64,000 nucleotides of DNA from Rhizobium grahamii CCGE 502. Its GTDB lineage: Bacteria > Pseudomonadota > Alphaproteobacteria > Rhizobiales > Rhizobiaceae. Below the pieces are notes generated by a model. That model was not told where the DNA came from and did not search any database. It saw only the letters and a list, made by a program, of their open reading frames with translations. Where the stretch lies: the NCBI RefSeq assembly GCF_000298315.2, contig NZ_AEYE02000015.1, positions 62,001 to 126,000 of the forward strand, in the 5' to 3' direction. How positions within the stretch are numbered: the stretch's first letter is position 1; the number at the start of each line of letters is the position of its first letter. The position numbers and the translations under genes are program-made. Positions 51,411-61,878 of the stretch are shown piece by piece.

Positions 51411-52601
51411 TTACTGAGCCGTCGCGACTTTCTCTTCCGCCTGCGGGGCAACCACTGCACCCGGACGGATACGCTGCAGGCCATTGACGACGATCTTGTC
51501 GCCAACAGTCAGGCCGCTTTCGACGATACGCTGGCCATCCGCCGACGGGCCGAGCTGGACCGGCCGGTAGCTGACCTTGTTTTCGGCATCGACAACGAAC
51601 ACGAACTTCTTGTCCTGGTCGGTGCCGATCGCGCGGTCGCTGATCAGGATCTTGTTCTCGGCCTTCGGCTCGCCCATGCGGACACGAACAAACTGACCGG
51701 GGATGAGCTTGCCACCGGGATTGTCGAAGACGGCGCGAACGCCGATCGTCCCGCTGGCCGCATCGACCTGATTGTCGATCAGCTGCAGCTTGCCCTTAAT
51801 CGGAGTGCCTTGGTCGGCGAGCGTGCCGACCTCGACCGGGATCTGCTCGACAGCGGGAACGGCACCATCGCCAGCAGGAAGCTGGGCAAGCGCATTCGTC
51901 ACCATCTCTTCACTGGCATTGAAGCTGGCGTAGATCGGGTCGACCGACACAAGCGTCGTCAGCGCCGGAGATGCGCTGCCTTCGGCAACAAGGTTGCCGA
52001 CGGTCACCTCGATCTTGCCGACGCGGCCGGCAACCGGCGCGCGGACTTCGGTGTAGCCGAGCTCAAGCTGGGCCGAGCGAAGCGCCGCCTGAGCGGTGCG
52101 AAGACCGGCCTGAGCCTCGGTGAAGGCGTTCTGCCGCTGGTCGAAATCGCTCTGCGAAATCGTCTTGTTGTCGGAAAGCCTGCGGCCGCGCTCCAGCTCG
52201 ATCTGCGCAAGATTGACCTTGGCCTCGGCAGAGGCGGTCTGTCCTTCCGCTTGCGAAACCGCCGCCTGGTAGGGCTCCGGATCGATGGTGAAGAGCAGAT
52301 CGCCGGCCTTCACCAGCGCGCCTTCGCGGAAGTGCACCGACTGAACGGCGCCGGCCACGCGTGAACGGACCTGCACGCGGTCGACGGCCTCAAGGCGGCC
52401 CGAAAACTCCTGCCACGTCGTGACATCACGGCTGGCGACGACGGCAACCGTGACCGGCACAGCGGGAGCCTGTGCAGGTGTGGAAGCCGCCGTTGCAGTC
52501 GTGCTCATCGGCAGTTCAAAAAAGATGGCTGCGGCCGAAACGGACGCAGCAAGTCCCAAGCCGGCGCCCACAAGGGCCCAGCGCTTTTTACTGGACGTCA
52601 T
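51411..52601 (-). CDS. RND efflux periplasmic adaptor (MexA/AcrA-like)
   Basis: A 396-residue membrane-fusion protein. An N-terminal hydrophobic segment (residues ~9-29) is followed by the lipoyl half-motif QVRSRVAGAVQSVHFREGALVKAGDLLFTIDP and a coiled-coil hairpin. The second lipoyl half is LGYTEVRAPVAGRVGKIEVTVGN, and the beta-barrel domain then contains NPGGKLIPGQFVRVRM. It links the pump to an outer-membrane channel. It lies 123 bp upstream of the pump gene and 41 bp downstream of the esterase-like gene, behind an AAGGAGAG ribosome site. Confidence 0.95.
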   Translation of the reverse strand: MTSSKKRWALVGAGLGLAASVSAAAIFFELPMSTTATAASTPAQAPAVPVTVAVVASRDVTTWQEFSGRLEAVDRVQVRSRVAGAVQSVHFREGALVKAGDLLFTIDPEPYQAAVSQAEGQTASAEAKVNLAQIELERGRRLSDNKTISQSDFDQRQNAFTEAQAGLRTAQAALRSAQLELGYTEVRAPVAGRVGKIEVTVGNLVAEGSASPALTTLVSVDPIYASFNASEEMVTNALAQLPAGDGAVPAVEQIPVEVGTLADQGTPIKGKLQLIDNQVDAASGTIGVRAVFDNPGGKLIPGQFVRVRMGEPKAENKILISDRAIGTDQDKKFVFVVDAENKVSYRPVQLGPSADGQRIVESGLTVGDKIVVNGLQRIRPGAVVAPQAEEKVATAQ

Positions 52602-52642
52602 TGGTACTCTCCTTACGGCCCTCTCTCAGTGGCCGAATTCAA

Positions 52643-53461
52643 TCAGTTCGTCTTCAATGCAATGGGTTGGCTGCTAATTTCTTGAACGAAGCTCTCGAAC
52701 TGATCCGTGATCGTCTGTTGCCAGTTCGGCGCCTGTTCGCACTTCCCGCCATAAAGCAACGGCCAGCCTGCCCCGGCGGGGAGGACATTCCGGCGAACTG
52801 GAACACCAGCCTGTTTCAGGCGATCGGCGTAACCGAGCGTCTCGTCGCGAAGCGGATCATCCTCCGCCGTCAGAACCAGTGCCGGCGCGACTCCTGAAAT
52901 ACGGGAACACAGACACGGCGCGGCGTAGGGATGACAGCCGCCGCCACTCAGATAGTGGCTCCAGCCTTCGGCCCAGCGCTGACGCATGCCGATGCCATCG
53001 GCCTTGCGGATCGACGATGTGCCCATGAAAGGATCAAGCAGCGGTGAAATCAGAACCTGGCCATTGAGCGCATCGGCATAATGGTCGCGCGCCTTGAACG
53101 CGACGCCGGCGGCAATGTTACCGCCCGCTTCTTCGCCAGCCACGATCAGCAGGGAATTACGGTCGCCAATACCCGAGGCGCGCTTGTTGGCGAGATAGGA
53201 AAAGATCGAGTAACCGACTTCGAGCGGTTTCGGAAAGATGTTGCCGAGCGGCGTGTAGTCAGGCACGGCGACGATTGCGCCGGCACGTGCCATGCATTCC
53301 GCCACCGCGCTGTCCTTGACGCCCGACTGCAGGAACGCGCCGCCGTGAAAGAACAGGACGATCGGCGAACCCTTGCCAAACTCAGCGCCCTGATAGACGC
53401 GTGTTGAAACCGGGCCGGTGGCCACGTTCTCAAACACTATGTCTTTCACCTGCACCGTCAT
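52643..53461 (-). CDS. Alpha/beta-hydrolase-fold protein lacking the catalytic Ser
   Basis: A 272-residue protein of the hormone-sensitive-lipase-like fold starting at the ATG at 53461; a GTG at 53482 is an alternative. The oxyanion HGGAF motif is present. The nucleophile elbow reads VAGEEAGGNIAA, where the family has GDSAGG, so the Ser is replaced by Glu. The acid motif EDDPLRDE remains, but the usual C-terminal His motif is replaced by LPAGAGWPL. It is therefore probably a non-catalytic binding or sensor protein, or acts by another mechanism. It is the first gene of the RND operon and divergent from a LysR gene. Confidence 0.8.
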   Translation of the reverse strand: MTVQVKDIVFENVATGPVSTRVYQGAEFGKGSPIVLFFHGGAFLQSGVKDSAVAECMARAGAIVAVPDYTPLGNIFPKPLEVGYSIFSYLANKRASGIGDRNSLLIVAGEEAGGNIAAGVAFKARDHYADALNGQVLISPLLDPFMGTSSIRKADGIGMRQRWAEGWSHYLSGGGCHPYAAPCLCSRISGVAPALVLTAEDDPLRDETLGYADRLKQAGVPVRRNVLPAGAGWPLLYGGKCEQAPNWQQTITDQFESFVQEISSQPIALKTN

Positions 53462-53578
53462 CGTTCTGGCTCTCGTTTTCACCGAGCTAGCGTATTGCGA
53501 GCCACGACGGCTTGCAATTTCTGAAAAAAAGATATTGTTATTTCCCTGACGGAATAAGGAGCTTCATAGCGATTACAC

Positions 53579-53596
53579 TGTTCCGTATTTCGAACA
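53579..53596. promoter_or_regulatory. Candidate LysR binding site upstream of the RND operon
   Basis: TGTTC-N8-GAACA is a perfect inverted repeat with the T-N11-A core expected for LysR regulators. It lies 34 bp before the LysR start and 118 bp before the esterase-like gene. A second imperfect palindrome, TTATTTCC-N5-GGAATAA, lies at 53538-53557. Confidence 0.5.
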
Positions 53597-53629
53597 ATAC
53601 CGCAGTGCAACCTGCTTAGGTGATTTCCG

Positions 53630-54541
53630 ATGGACCAGCTCTCGGCAATGCGCGCCTTCATCCGCGTCGTAGAGACGGGCAATTTCACACGGGCCGCCGA
53701 CACACTCGCCATGCCCAAGGCGACGGTGACCAATCTCATACAGGGGCTTGAAGCGCATCTGCACACCAAGCTTCTCAACCGCACCACACGTCGCGTCATG
53801 GTGACCACCGATGGCGCACTCTACTACGAGCGGGCGGCGCAGATCGTCTCCGAGCTCGAGGAACTGGACGGCAGTCTTTCGAACTCGCAAGGCTTGCCGA
53901 CCGGGCGCCTGCGCGTCGAGATGGCAGGCGCCTTCGCCGACTGGATCGTCGTGCCGGCACTTTGCGATTTCTACCAGAAATATCCGGATATTCGTGTCGA
54001 TCTCGGGGTCGGCGACCGCACCGTCGACTACCTCGCGGAGAACGTCGATTGCGCGCTGCGCGCCGGCACGCCGGCTGACCAGTCGCTGATCGCGAGACGT
54101 GTCTCGGAGGTCGAAATGCTTACGTGCGCGGCACCGCTCTACATCGAAAAATTCGGCATTCCTGCTCGCCCCGAAGAGCTGGAAAACGACCATTATTCAG
54201 TGAGTTACTTCCGCGCTCAGACGAACCGGACGCTTCCCTTCGAATTCCGCAAGGACAATGAGGATCTGGAGATCAATCCGCGCTACCTGCTGTCGGTCAA
54301 TGACAGCCGAACCTTCGTCAATGCGGCGCTGACTGGGCTCGGTATTGCTCAACTGCCGCGCTTCATGATCCGCGATGCGCTGGCCAAGGGCGACTTGGTC
54401 GAGATTTTGCCGGAATGGAGCCGCGAGCCGCTGCCGCTCTATATCGTCTATCCGCCAAACCGCCACCTCAGCAACAAGGTCCGCGTCTTCGTCGATTGGC
54501 TGGTGAAACTGCTCTCGGATGCGAAGCTGAACGATCGATGA
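53630..54541 (+). CDS. LysR-family regulator of the RND operon
   Basis: A 303-residue protein. The N-terminal winged helix-turn-helix is MDQLSAMRAFIRVVETGNFTRAADTLAMPKATVTNLIQGLE, which is the CrgA/DsdC-like subgroup start. The effector-binding domain follows from about residue 90 (GRLRVEMAGAFADWIVVPALCDF). Divergent placement with an inverted repeat between the genes suggests it controls the pump operon and itself. A strong hairpin follows its stop. Confidence 0.9.
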   Translation: MDQLSAMRAFIRVVETGNFTRAADTLAMPKATVTNLIQGLEAHLHTKLLNRTTRRVMVTTDGALYYERAAQIVSELEELDGSLSNSQGLPTGRLRVEMAGAFADWIVVPALCDFYQKYPDIRVDLGVGDRTVDYLAENVDCALRAGTPADQSLIARRVSEVEMLTCAAPLYIEKFGIPARPEELENDHYSVSYFRAQTNRTLPFEFRKDNEDLEINPRYLLSVNDSRTFVNAALTGLGIAQLPRFMIRDALAKGDLVEILPEWSREPLPLYIVYPPNRHLSNKVRVFVDWLVKLLSDAKLNDR

Positions 54542-54543
54542 TG

Positions 54544-54585
54544 CAGTTGCGGCCCGGAAGGGGTTCCTTCGACGGGCCGCAACTG
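54544..54585 (+). terminator. Strong hairpin after the LysR gene
   Basis: Perfect 13-bp arms CAGTTGCGGCCCG and CGGGCCGCAACTG enclose a second short stem GAAGG/CCTTC, starting 3 bp after the stop. There is no T-run, so termination efficiency is uncertain. The remaining bases to 54781 show nothing else clear. Confidence 0.6.
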
Positions 54586-54781
54586 TCTGTCATCAAATTC
54601 CTTTCAGACCCCGCCGCGTCACCAGGGAAATGGCTCGGCCGGTATCTGAGGTTGGCGCCCGGAGTTGGAGGTCTTCCAGTCGCCTTTACACAATCAATAT
54701 AAGCCTGCTTTTTGCCATTTGTTAAGTCCTGATTCCTGCACAGCAGATTCGCAAAAACGGAACAATGGCAACTATCACGGT

Positions 54782-55681
54782 TTAGTGAACAGCTGGCTTG
54801 AGCAAATCCTCCAAACCGATCCGCCGGAACAATTCGGCGCGAACGCGATCGGCGACACCATTGACGATCTCGGCACCGTCCTCTGACGGGTCAATGTGAG
54901 TGCGGAACGGACGCGTACCAAACGGCATGGCGATAACCTCGGCAATCGCCGTCGCAACCGTGCCCGCATCGGCATCGGCGGGCTCAAGAGCGGCAAGACC
55001 CTGCAGCGCCTGTTCCGGAACGCCCTTGTAAGGCCCCTCATTGTATTCGGCCGCCCGCGCAGCGTCAGCAGGCGAGCCGGAATGCGCGAAGTGGTTGGTG
55101 CCCTTGGTGAAGGCGCCGGGCACGATGATTGCTGTCTCGATCCCCCAGCGGGCAAGCTCGGACGCATAGCAGACGGCAACGGAGTCCATCGCGGCCTTGG
55201 CTGCGAAATAAGGCGCAAGATAGGGAGGCGTACCGCCGCGCGTGCTTGACGACGAGACCCAGACGACCAAGCCCTTGCCCCGCTTGCGCATGTGGGGAAG
55301 CACGGCGCGGTTCACCCGCTGCGTCGACAGCACGTTGACGTCGAACAACTCCGCATATTGCTCCGGCGTGAATGCTTCGGCCGGCCCGAAGGACATATGA
55401 CCGGCATTGTGGATGATGACATCCAGCCTACCCGCCTCTTTGAGCACCTTGTCAATTCCGGTTGCGATGGAAGCATCCGAGACGACATCGAGCTCGACCG
55501 AACGGAGATCGACATTGTTGTCCCGCGAGAATGTTGCGATATCGGCAACCGCCTTGGCGTTGCGGCCCACCGTATCGCGGATGCCGGCATAGACGATGTG
55601 CCCTTCCCCGGCGAGTGTGCGGGCGGTGAGAGCGCCGAAGCCGCTGGACGCTCCGGTTATGACGATGACCTGCTTTTCCAT
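54782..55681 (-). CDS. SDR-family oxidoreductase
   Basis: A 299-residue classical SDR starting at the ATG at 55681 (MEKQVIVITGASSGFG). The cofactor loop is TGASSGFGALTA, NAG is in IIHNAGHMSFGP, the catalytic Ser is in VWVSSSSTRGG and the Tyr/Lys are in YFAAKAAMD. The C-terminal extension beyond residue 240 is longer than in minimal SDRs. The substrate is unknown. It is 80 bp downstream of a second SDR gene on the same strand; both are probably controlled by the LysR gene divergent to them. Confidence 0.85.
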   Translation of the reverse strand: MEKQVIVITGASSGFGALTARTLAGEGHIVYAGIRDTVGRNAKAVADIATFSRDNNVDLRSVELDVVSDASIATGIDKVLKEAGRLDVIIHNAGHMSFGPAEAFTPEQYAELFDVNVLSTQRVNRAVLPHMRKRGKGLVVWVSSSSTRGGTPPYLAPYFAAKAAMDSVAVCYASELARWGIETAIIVPGAFTKGTNHFAHSGSPADAARAAEYNEGPYKGVPEQALQGLAALEPADADAGTVATAIAEVIAMPFGTRPFRTHIDPSEDGAEIVNGVADRVRAELFRRIGLEDLLKPAVH

Positions 55682-55761
55682 TGTTCTGTTCCTTCGAATA
55701 GTGACAGCTAGAGTCTGATGTTGGAGACGGCGGGCCGAACCCGCCGTTGCAAGGCTGGAAA

Positions 55762-56502
55762 TCAGATGATGCCGCCGTTGGCGCGCAACACCTGGCCGTT
55801 GATCCACCCCCCGTCGGGGCCGGCCAGGAATGAGACGGAAGCTGCGATATCCTCAGGCGTTCCCAGGCGCTCCAGCGGGTTCATCTTGGCCATGCGGGCG
55901 ATCAACTCGTCCGACTTGCCGTCGAGGAAAAGGTCGGTTGCGGTCGGCCCCGGAGCCACTGCGTTTACGGTGATTTCGCGAGCGCGCATTTCCTTCGACA
56001 TGATCGCCGTCAGCGTCTCGACAGCCGCCTTGGTAGCGGCATAAACGCCGTAGTTTTCCAGCTTCAGGCCGACGACACTCGTCGAAAAGTTGATGACGCG
56101 GCCGCCGTTGCGCAGACGCTTGGCCGCTTCGCGCAGAGTGTTGAACGTGCCCTTCAGGTTGACGCTGATCTGGCGATCGAAATTGGCATCGTCGGCATCG
56201 GCAATCGACGAGAGCTGCATGATACCGGCATTGTTGACCAGCACATCGACGCCGCCGAAGGCTGCTTCCGCAGCGCCGAACATGCGACGGACGGCTGCGG
56301 GATCGCTGACGTCGGCCTGCGCCGTCAGCGCCCTGCCCCCACTCTGCTCGATCTTCTCCACCAGCGCCTCGGCGAGTGCTGCGTTGCCGGCATAGTTGAC
56401 GACGACGGTGAAACCGTCCCTGGCCAGCCGTTCCGCGATTGCGGCGCCGATCCCTCTCGATGCGCCTGTGACCAGTGCGACTTTGTTCTCGTTGCTGCTC
56501 AT
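55762..56502 (-). CDS. SDR-family oxidoreductase (3-oxoacyl-ACP/glucose dehydrogenase-like)
   Basis: A 246-residue classical SDR: cofactor loop VTGASRGIGAAIAERL, NNAGIMQLSS, Ser in NFSTSVVGLK, and Tyr/Lys in YAATKAAVE, ending WINGQVLRANGGII. It likely uses NADP, given the Arg after the glycine motif. The substrate is unknown. It is the first gene of a two-gene leftward unit facing a LysR regulator. Confidence 0.88.
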   Translation of the reverse strand: MSSNENKVALVTGASRGIGAAIAERLARDGFTVVVNYAGNAALAEALVEKIEQSGGRALTAQADVSDPAAVRRMFGAAEAAFGGVDVLVNNAGIMQLSSIADADDANFDRQISVNLKGTFNTLREAAKRLRNGGRVINFSTSVVGLKLENYGVYAATKAAVETLTAIMSKEMRAREITVNAVAPGPTATDLFLDGKSDELIARMAKMNPLERLGTPEDIAASVSFLAGPDGGWINGQVLRANGGII

Positions 56503-56571
56503 TGCCTTTCTCCTTCACTTGATGCGGCTCGCCGCGTTTTCGATGAGGAGAAGATGCCGCTTTTCGAATTG

Positions 56572-56592
56572 CGGATAATCGGCCATTATTCG
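56572..56592. promoter_or_regulatory. Candidate LysR operator upstream of the SDR genes
   Basis: CGGATAAT-N5-ATTATTCG is an inverted repeat with one mismatch, in the 121-bp gap between the SDR gene and the divergent LysR gene, 31 bp before the latter. It contains a T-N11-A type core. Confidence 0.4.
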
Positions 56593-56623
56593 GCATCACT
56601 ATCCGGATACAGCGAACAAATAG

Positions 56624-57881
<1,258 letters not shown>

Positions 57882-57911
57882 AGTGCCCGAGCGATCGAAA
57901 GCTTGAATCAG

Positions 57912-58502
57912 ATGACACATGCCGCCGGTGCGATCGGCGCCGCTCCCCTCGCCGGCCCTGATCTCACCCGCTTTTTCAAGCGCGACGCGATTGCCGTTGC
58001 GCGGGATTTGCTTGGCTGCCATCTGCGCGTCTGCGATGTCGGCGGTCGCATAACCGAGACCGAAGCCTATTTCCCCGACGACGAGGCCTCGCACGCCTTC
58101 CGCGGACCGACACCACGCAACCGCGCCATGTTCGGTGAGCCCGGCAACGTGTACATCTACCGCATCTACGGCATGCACTGGTGCGTGAATTTCGTCTGCA
58201 CGCCGGGCTCCGCGGTGCTGATCCGCGCAATCGAGCCGGAAGCCGGCATCGCGACCATGATCGAGCGCCGCAACAACGATGCGCTGGCGCAACTCTGCAG
58301 CGGTCCCGGCAAGCTCTGCCAGGCGCTCGGCATCGACCTGTCCCTGAATGACAGGCTGCTTGATCAGCCGCCCTTCTCGATTGCCCCTTCCGCGCCCGTC
58401 GAGATTGTCGCCGGCAAACGCATCGGCATAACGAAAAATGCCGAAGCACCATGGCGCTTCGGCATCTCCGGGTCTCGTTATCTCAGCAAACCGTTTCGCT
58501 GA
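57912..58502 (+). CDS. DNA-3-methyladenine glycosylase (AAG/MPG family)
   Basis: A 196-residue protein from ATG 57912; a TTG three codons earlier is also possible. The family motifs are [35 protein letters not shown] (catalytic Glu in TEAY), [23 protein letters not shown] and [11 protein letters not shown]. It removes alkylated purines from DNA in base-excision repair. It stops 3 bp before the convergent emrB stop. Confidence 0.93.
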   Translation: MTHAAGAIGAAPLAGPDLTRFFKRDAIAVARDLLGCHLRVCDVGGRITETEAYFPDDEASHAFRGPTPRNRAMFGEPGNVYIYRIYGMHWCVNFVCTPGSAVLIRAIEPEAGIATMIERRNNDALAQLCSGPGKLCQALGIDLSLNDRLLDQPPFSIAPSAPVEIVAGKRIGITKNAEAPWRFGISGSRYLSKPFR

Positions 58503-58505
58503 GCA

Positions 58506-60047
58506 TCACTCCAGGACGGCGCTGTGATCCATCACAGGCGCGACTTTCGGCTTGCGCAGCAGCAGCGCAAGCGGGATGACCGCAAGCGACATCAGCATCA
58601 GCAGCTTGAAATCATCGATGTAGGCGATGATCGTCGATTGCAGGGTGATCACCTCGTTGAGCGCCGCACGACCGGCCGCTGTCAGCGGGCTCATCCCCTG
58701 CGCCGCCGTTGCCTCGAAGGCGCGGTTGAACGGCGTGACGTAGGCAGCGATGTTCTCGTGGTTGACCTGCGCATTCTCCACCAGCAGCGCCGAAACGATC
58801 GAGATGCCGACGCTCGAGCCGATGTTACGCGACAGGTTGTAGAGGCCGGTGCCGTCGCCGCGCATGTGCGCCGGCAGCGTCGAGAAGGCAATCGTCGTCA
58901 GCGGCACGAACAGGAAGCCGAGGCCAGCCCCCTGGATGAAGCCGACCGACACGATCGTCCACTGCGAAACATCGGGCGTCCAGCCGGTCATGTCGTACAT
59001 CGCCCAGGCTGTGAGGCCGAGGCCAAGGACCAGCAGCAGGCGCGTATCGACCTTGCCGATCAGCTTGCCGACGATGAACATGCAGAGCATCGTACCAAGT
59101 CCGCGCGGCCCCATGACGATACCTGCGGTGATGACGGGGCAGCCCATCAGCGTCTGCAGGTAGGGCGTCATCAGCGCCAAGGATGCGAGATAGGTGATGC
59201 CGATCACGAAGATGAAGAGCATGCTCACCGAGAAGTTCCGGTCGAGGAACAGCCTCGGATTAACGAAGGATTTCTGCGCCGTCAGCGTATGCACGACCAG
59301 CAGGTAGAAGGCGCCGGCGCAGACGATCGCCTCGACCATGATCTCGCCTGACGCAAACCAGTTGAGCTGTTCGCCGCGATCGAGAAACAGCTGCAGCGAC
59401 GCGATGCCGAGACTCATCATCCCGAACCCGAACCAGTCGAGCTTCGCCAACGCATCCAGCTTCGTTTCCGTGACGTAGATCACGATGCCGGCGAATGCCA
59501 GCGCACCGATCGGGATGTTGATATAGAACACCCAGCGCCAGCTGATGTTGTCAGTCAGCCAGCCGCCGATGACAGGTCCTAGGACCGGCCCGACCATGAC
59601 CGAGACGCCAAATAAGGCCATGGCCGAGCCGCGCTCCTCGACAGTGTAAATGTCGAGGAGGATGCCCTGAGAGAGGGGAACCAGAGACGCGCCGAACAGG
59701 CCCTGCAACAGGCGGAAGGTGACGATCTGGTTCAGCGATTGCGCAAGGCCGCAGAGAATGGACGCGAAGACAAAGCCGGCGATTGCCGCCAACAGCACCC
59801 GCTTGCGCCCGAACTTGGCGGCGAGAAAACCCGATGGCGGCGTCATGATCGCAGCCGCCACGATGTAGGAGGTCAACACCCAGTTGATCTGGTCGGCGCT
59901 CGCCGAGACACTGCCCTGGATATAGGGCAGCGCGACGTTGGCGATCGTCGTATCCAGTGCCTGCATGATCACGGCTAGGATGACGCAGGCCGTGATCGCG
60001 CCGCGGTTGGCAACCGGCGTGGCCGGCGATGATGCAGCGTTACTCAT
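58506..60047 (-). CDS. emrB: EmrB/QacA-type MFS drug exporter (DHA2, 14 helices)
   Basis: A 513-residue transporter starting at the ATG at 60047, overlapping the emrA stop by eight bases. The first helix carries ACVILAVIMQALDTTIANVALPYIQ with the Asp of motif D1, then NWVLTSYIVAAAIMTPPSGFLAAKFGRKRV (motif A). Motif C is GVSVMVGPVLGPVIGGWL. About 14 membrane helices are present. It works with the adaptor EmrA and an outer-membrane channel. It is the last gene of the marR-emrA-emrB operon. Confidence 0.93.
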   Translation of the reverse strand: MSNAASSPATPVANRGAITACVILAVIMQALDTTIANVALPYIQGSVSASADQINWVLTSYIVAAAIMTPPSGFLAAKFGRKRVLLAAIAGFVFASILCGLAQSLNQIVTFRLLQGLFGASLVPLSQGILLDIYTVEERGSAMALFGVSVMVGPVLGPVIGGWLTDNISWRWVFYINIPIGALAFAGIVIYVTETKLDALAKLDWFGFGMMSLGIASLQLFLDRGEQLNWFASGEIMVEAIVCAGAFYLLVVHTLTAQKSFVNPRLFLDRNFSVSMLFIFVIGITYLASLALMTPYLQTLMGCPVITAGIVMGPRGLGTMLCMFIVGKLIGKVDTRLLLVLGLGLTAWAMYDMTGWTPDVSQWTIVSVGFIQGAGLGFLFVPLTTIAFSTLPAHMRGDGTGLYNLSRNIGSSVGISIVSALLVENAQVNHENIAAYVTPFNRAFEATAAQGMSPLTAAGRAALNEVITLQSTIIAYIDDFKLLMLMSLAVIPLALLLRKPKVAPVMDHSAVLE

Positions 60048-61266
60048 GGTCCTTGCCGCCCGAGCGGCCCAAAAGCTCGGAAACGAAATCGGGAAGGCCG
60101 CGGGCGCGACCCGTGTCGACATCGACGACCGTGCTCATGCCGACGCGAAGCGGCGGCTTGCCGGCGGCATCATCAATGCTGACACGCATCGGGATGCGCT
60201 GCACGACCTTTACCCAGTTGCCCGTGGTGTTCTGTGCCGGCAGCAGCGAGAAGCTGGAACCGGAGGCCGGGCTGATACTCTCGACCTTGCCCTTCCACTC
60301 GACGCCCGGATAGGTATCCACATAGATCGTCACCGGCTGGCCGGGCTTGACATAGGTGAGCTCGGTTTCCTTCGGGCTCGCGGAAATCCAGAGATTGTTG
60401 TCCGAAACCAGCGAGAAGGCCTGCGTCGACGCCTGCAGATAGGAGCCCGGCTGCAGCGAGTTGACGTTCGTCGCGATGCCGTCGAACGGCGCCTTGACGA
60501 CGCTGTGGTCGAGTTGGCGCTGGGCATCATCTACCTTGGCCTTGGCTTCGAGATAGAGCGGGTTCTGCTCGACCGGCTGGTCGGCATTGCCGCCGAGCTG
60601 CGCCAGCGTTGCCGCTGCCTCAGCCTTGGCGACCGTGACCTTCTGGTGACCGGCATCGAGATTGTGCTTGGCCTGATCATAGGCGGTCCGCGTCGCGGCC
60701 GAGCTGTTCAGCAGGCTCTGCTGGCGGTCGAATTCCGTCTGATAGTACGGAATATCGGCTTCCGCCTGGGTAATCTCGGCAAGCGACTGCTGGTAGCTGG
60801 CCTGCATATTCAGGATCTGGTTGCGCACGGCGCCAAGCTGAGCCTCCGCGCCTTCAAGCGCGATCTTGAAGGCATCCTGCTGCAGGCTGAAGAGCACCTG
60901 GCCCTTCTTCACCGCTTCGTTCTCATGCACGTTGATCTGGTCGACGATACCGGAAACGTCGGTCGTCAGCCCCACCATGTCGGCCTGGATATAGGCATTG
61001 TCGGTCGACATGATCTGACCGCCGTTGACATAGTAGTATCCGCCGACGACGAGCGCGATCGGCAGCAGAGCGAAGAGAACGGGCCGCGTGAGACTGCGCC
61101 GGCGGCGGACCTGAGTGCCGCCGGGCGCAGCCACTGCAGTAGCGGGCGCTGAATTGGATGAAGGCGCCTCGGCTACCGTCTCCCCGCGGGGGGAAGCGTC
61201 GTTTTCTTCAACTGGGTTCTGGGCGTTTGCGTCTGCTACGACGCGCAGGGAGGACTTCTCAGCCAT
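60040..61266 (-). CDS. emrA: EmrA/HlyD-type membrane-fusion protein
   Basis: A 408-residue adaptor from the ATG at 61266; the ATG at 61278 would add four residues. A Pro/Ala-rich cytoplasmic start precedes one membrane helix (RPVLFALLPIALVVGGYYYVNGG). The lipoyl halves are QADMVGLTTDVSGIVDQINVHENEAVKKGQVLFSL and VVKAPFDGIATNVNSLQPGSYL, with a long coiled coil between them. The start lies inside the end of marR by eight bases, so translation is coupled. Confidence 0.93.
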   Translation of the reverse strand: MAEKSSLRVVADANAQNPVEENDASPRGETVAEAPSSNSAPATAVAAPGGTQVRRRRSLTRPVLFALLPIALVVGGYYYVNGGQIMSTDNAYIQADMVGLTTDVSGIVDQINVHENEAVKKGQVLFSLQQDAFKIALEGAEAQLGAVRNQILNMQASYQQSLAEITQAEADIPYYQTEFDRQQSLLNSSAATRTAYDQAKHNLDAGHQKVTVAKAEAAATLAQLGGNADQPVEQNPLYLEAKAKVDDAQRQLDHSVVKAPFDGIATNVNSLQPGSYLQASTQAFSLVSDNNLWISASPKETELTYVKPGQPVTIYVDTYPGVEWKGKVESISPASGSSFSLLPAQNTTGNWVKVVQRIPMRVSIDDAAGKPPLRVGMSTVVDVDTGRARGLPDFVSELLGRSGGKDHE

Positions 61267-61723
61267 GTTTTGTCTCATCTTCGGCTACCGGGGTTCGGCA
61301 AGCCTGCACTAGGTTCGTCTTCATTGCGGTTAGGATACCGAACAGCTGATCGCGCTGTTCGGAAGGGATGCCATCAAAAGCTTCGCCGCGTGTCAGGTCG
61401 CCCAGTTCACGCATCTCGGCCAGAAGCGGATGCGCTTCCTCGCGCACATAGAGAAGCCAGATGCGGCGGTCAGTCGGATGCTGGCGGCGCTCGATGAGAC
61501 CACGATCAGCCAACTTGTCGAGAATGCGGACCAGCGTGATCGGTTCGATTTCCAGGATCTCGGCAAGTCCGCCCTGGTGGATTCCCTCATTGCTGCGGAG
61601 ATAGGCGAGCGTCTGCCACTGCGACCGCGTCAGCCCAAGGCAACGCGCGCGCTGCTCGAACCGCTTGCGAAGCAACCGTGCGACGTCGTGCAACAGAAAC
61701 CCGAGAGTGGGATTGTCGTTCAT
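61259..61723 (-). CDS. MarR-family repressor of the emr operon
   Basis: A 154-residue protein starting at the ATG at 61723 (MNDNPTLGFLLHDVARLLRKRF). The winged helix-turn-helix has LTRSQWQTLAYLRSNEGIHQGGLAEILEIEPITLVRILDKLADRGLIERRQHPTDRRIW, with the typical DxRxxxL-like wing. It is the first gene of the operon and probably autoregulates through the palindrome just upstream of its start. The frame upstream to 61888 is not coding-like. Confidence 0.92.
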   Translation of the reverse strand: MNDNPTLGFLLHDVARLLRKRFEQRARCLGLTRSQWQTLAYLRSNEGIHQGGLAEILEIEPITLVRILDKLADRGLIERRQHPTDRRIWLLYVREEAHPLLAEMRELGDLTRGEAFDGIPSEQRDQLFGILTAMKTNLVQACRTPVAEDETKHG

Positions 61724-61744
61724 TGGTACCGCGCCAATTGTAAG

Positions 61745-61780
61745 CACACTTATAATACGCTCAGATATATTAAGCGTGTG
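61745..61780. promoter_or_regulatory. Candidate MarR operator and promoter of the marR-emrAB operon
   Basis: An AT-rich imperfect palindrome begins CACACTTATAATA and ends TATATTAAGCGTGTG, starting 22 bp before the marR start. TATAAT-like sequences lie inside it, so a bound repressor would block the promoter. Confidence 0.5.
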
Positions 61781-61878
61781 CGCTGCACAAGTCTGTCGGC
61801 CACGAAATCGTATGTTGCGAGCAAAATGCCGCACCAGCATTCTGGTCGGAGTTACACGCATGGCTTCCAGCAGCCAGT

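Noticed and set aside
59938-61152. 404-codon open frame opposite emrA
   Set aside because: Antisense shadow of the emrA adaptor, rich in Arg/Asp/Leu, with no recognisable domain.
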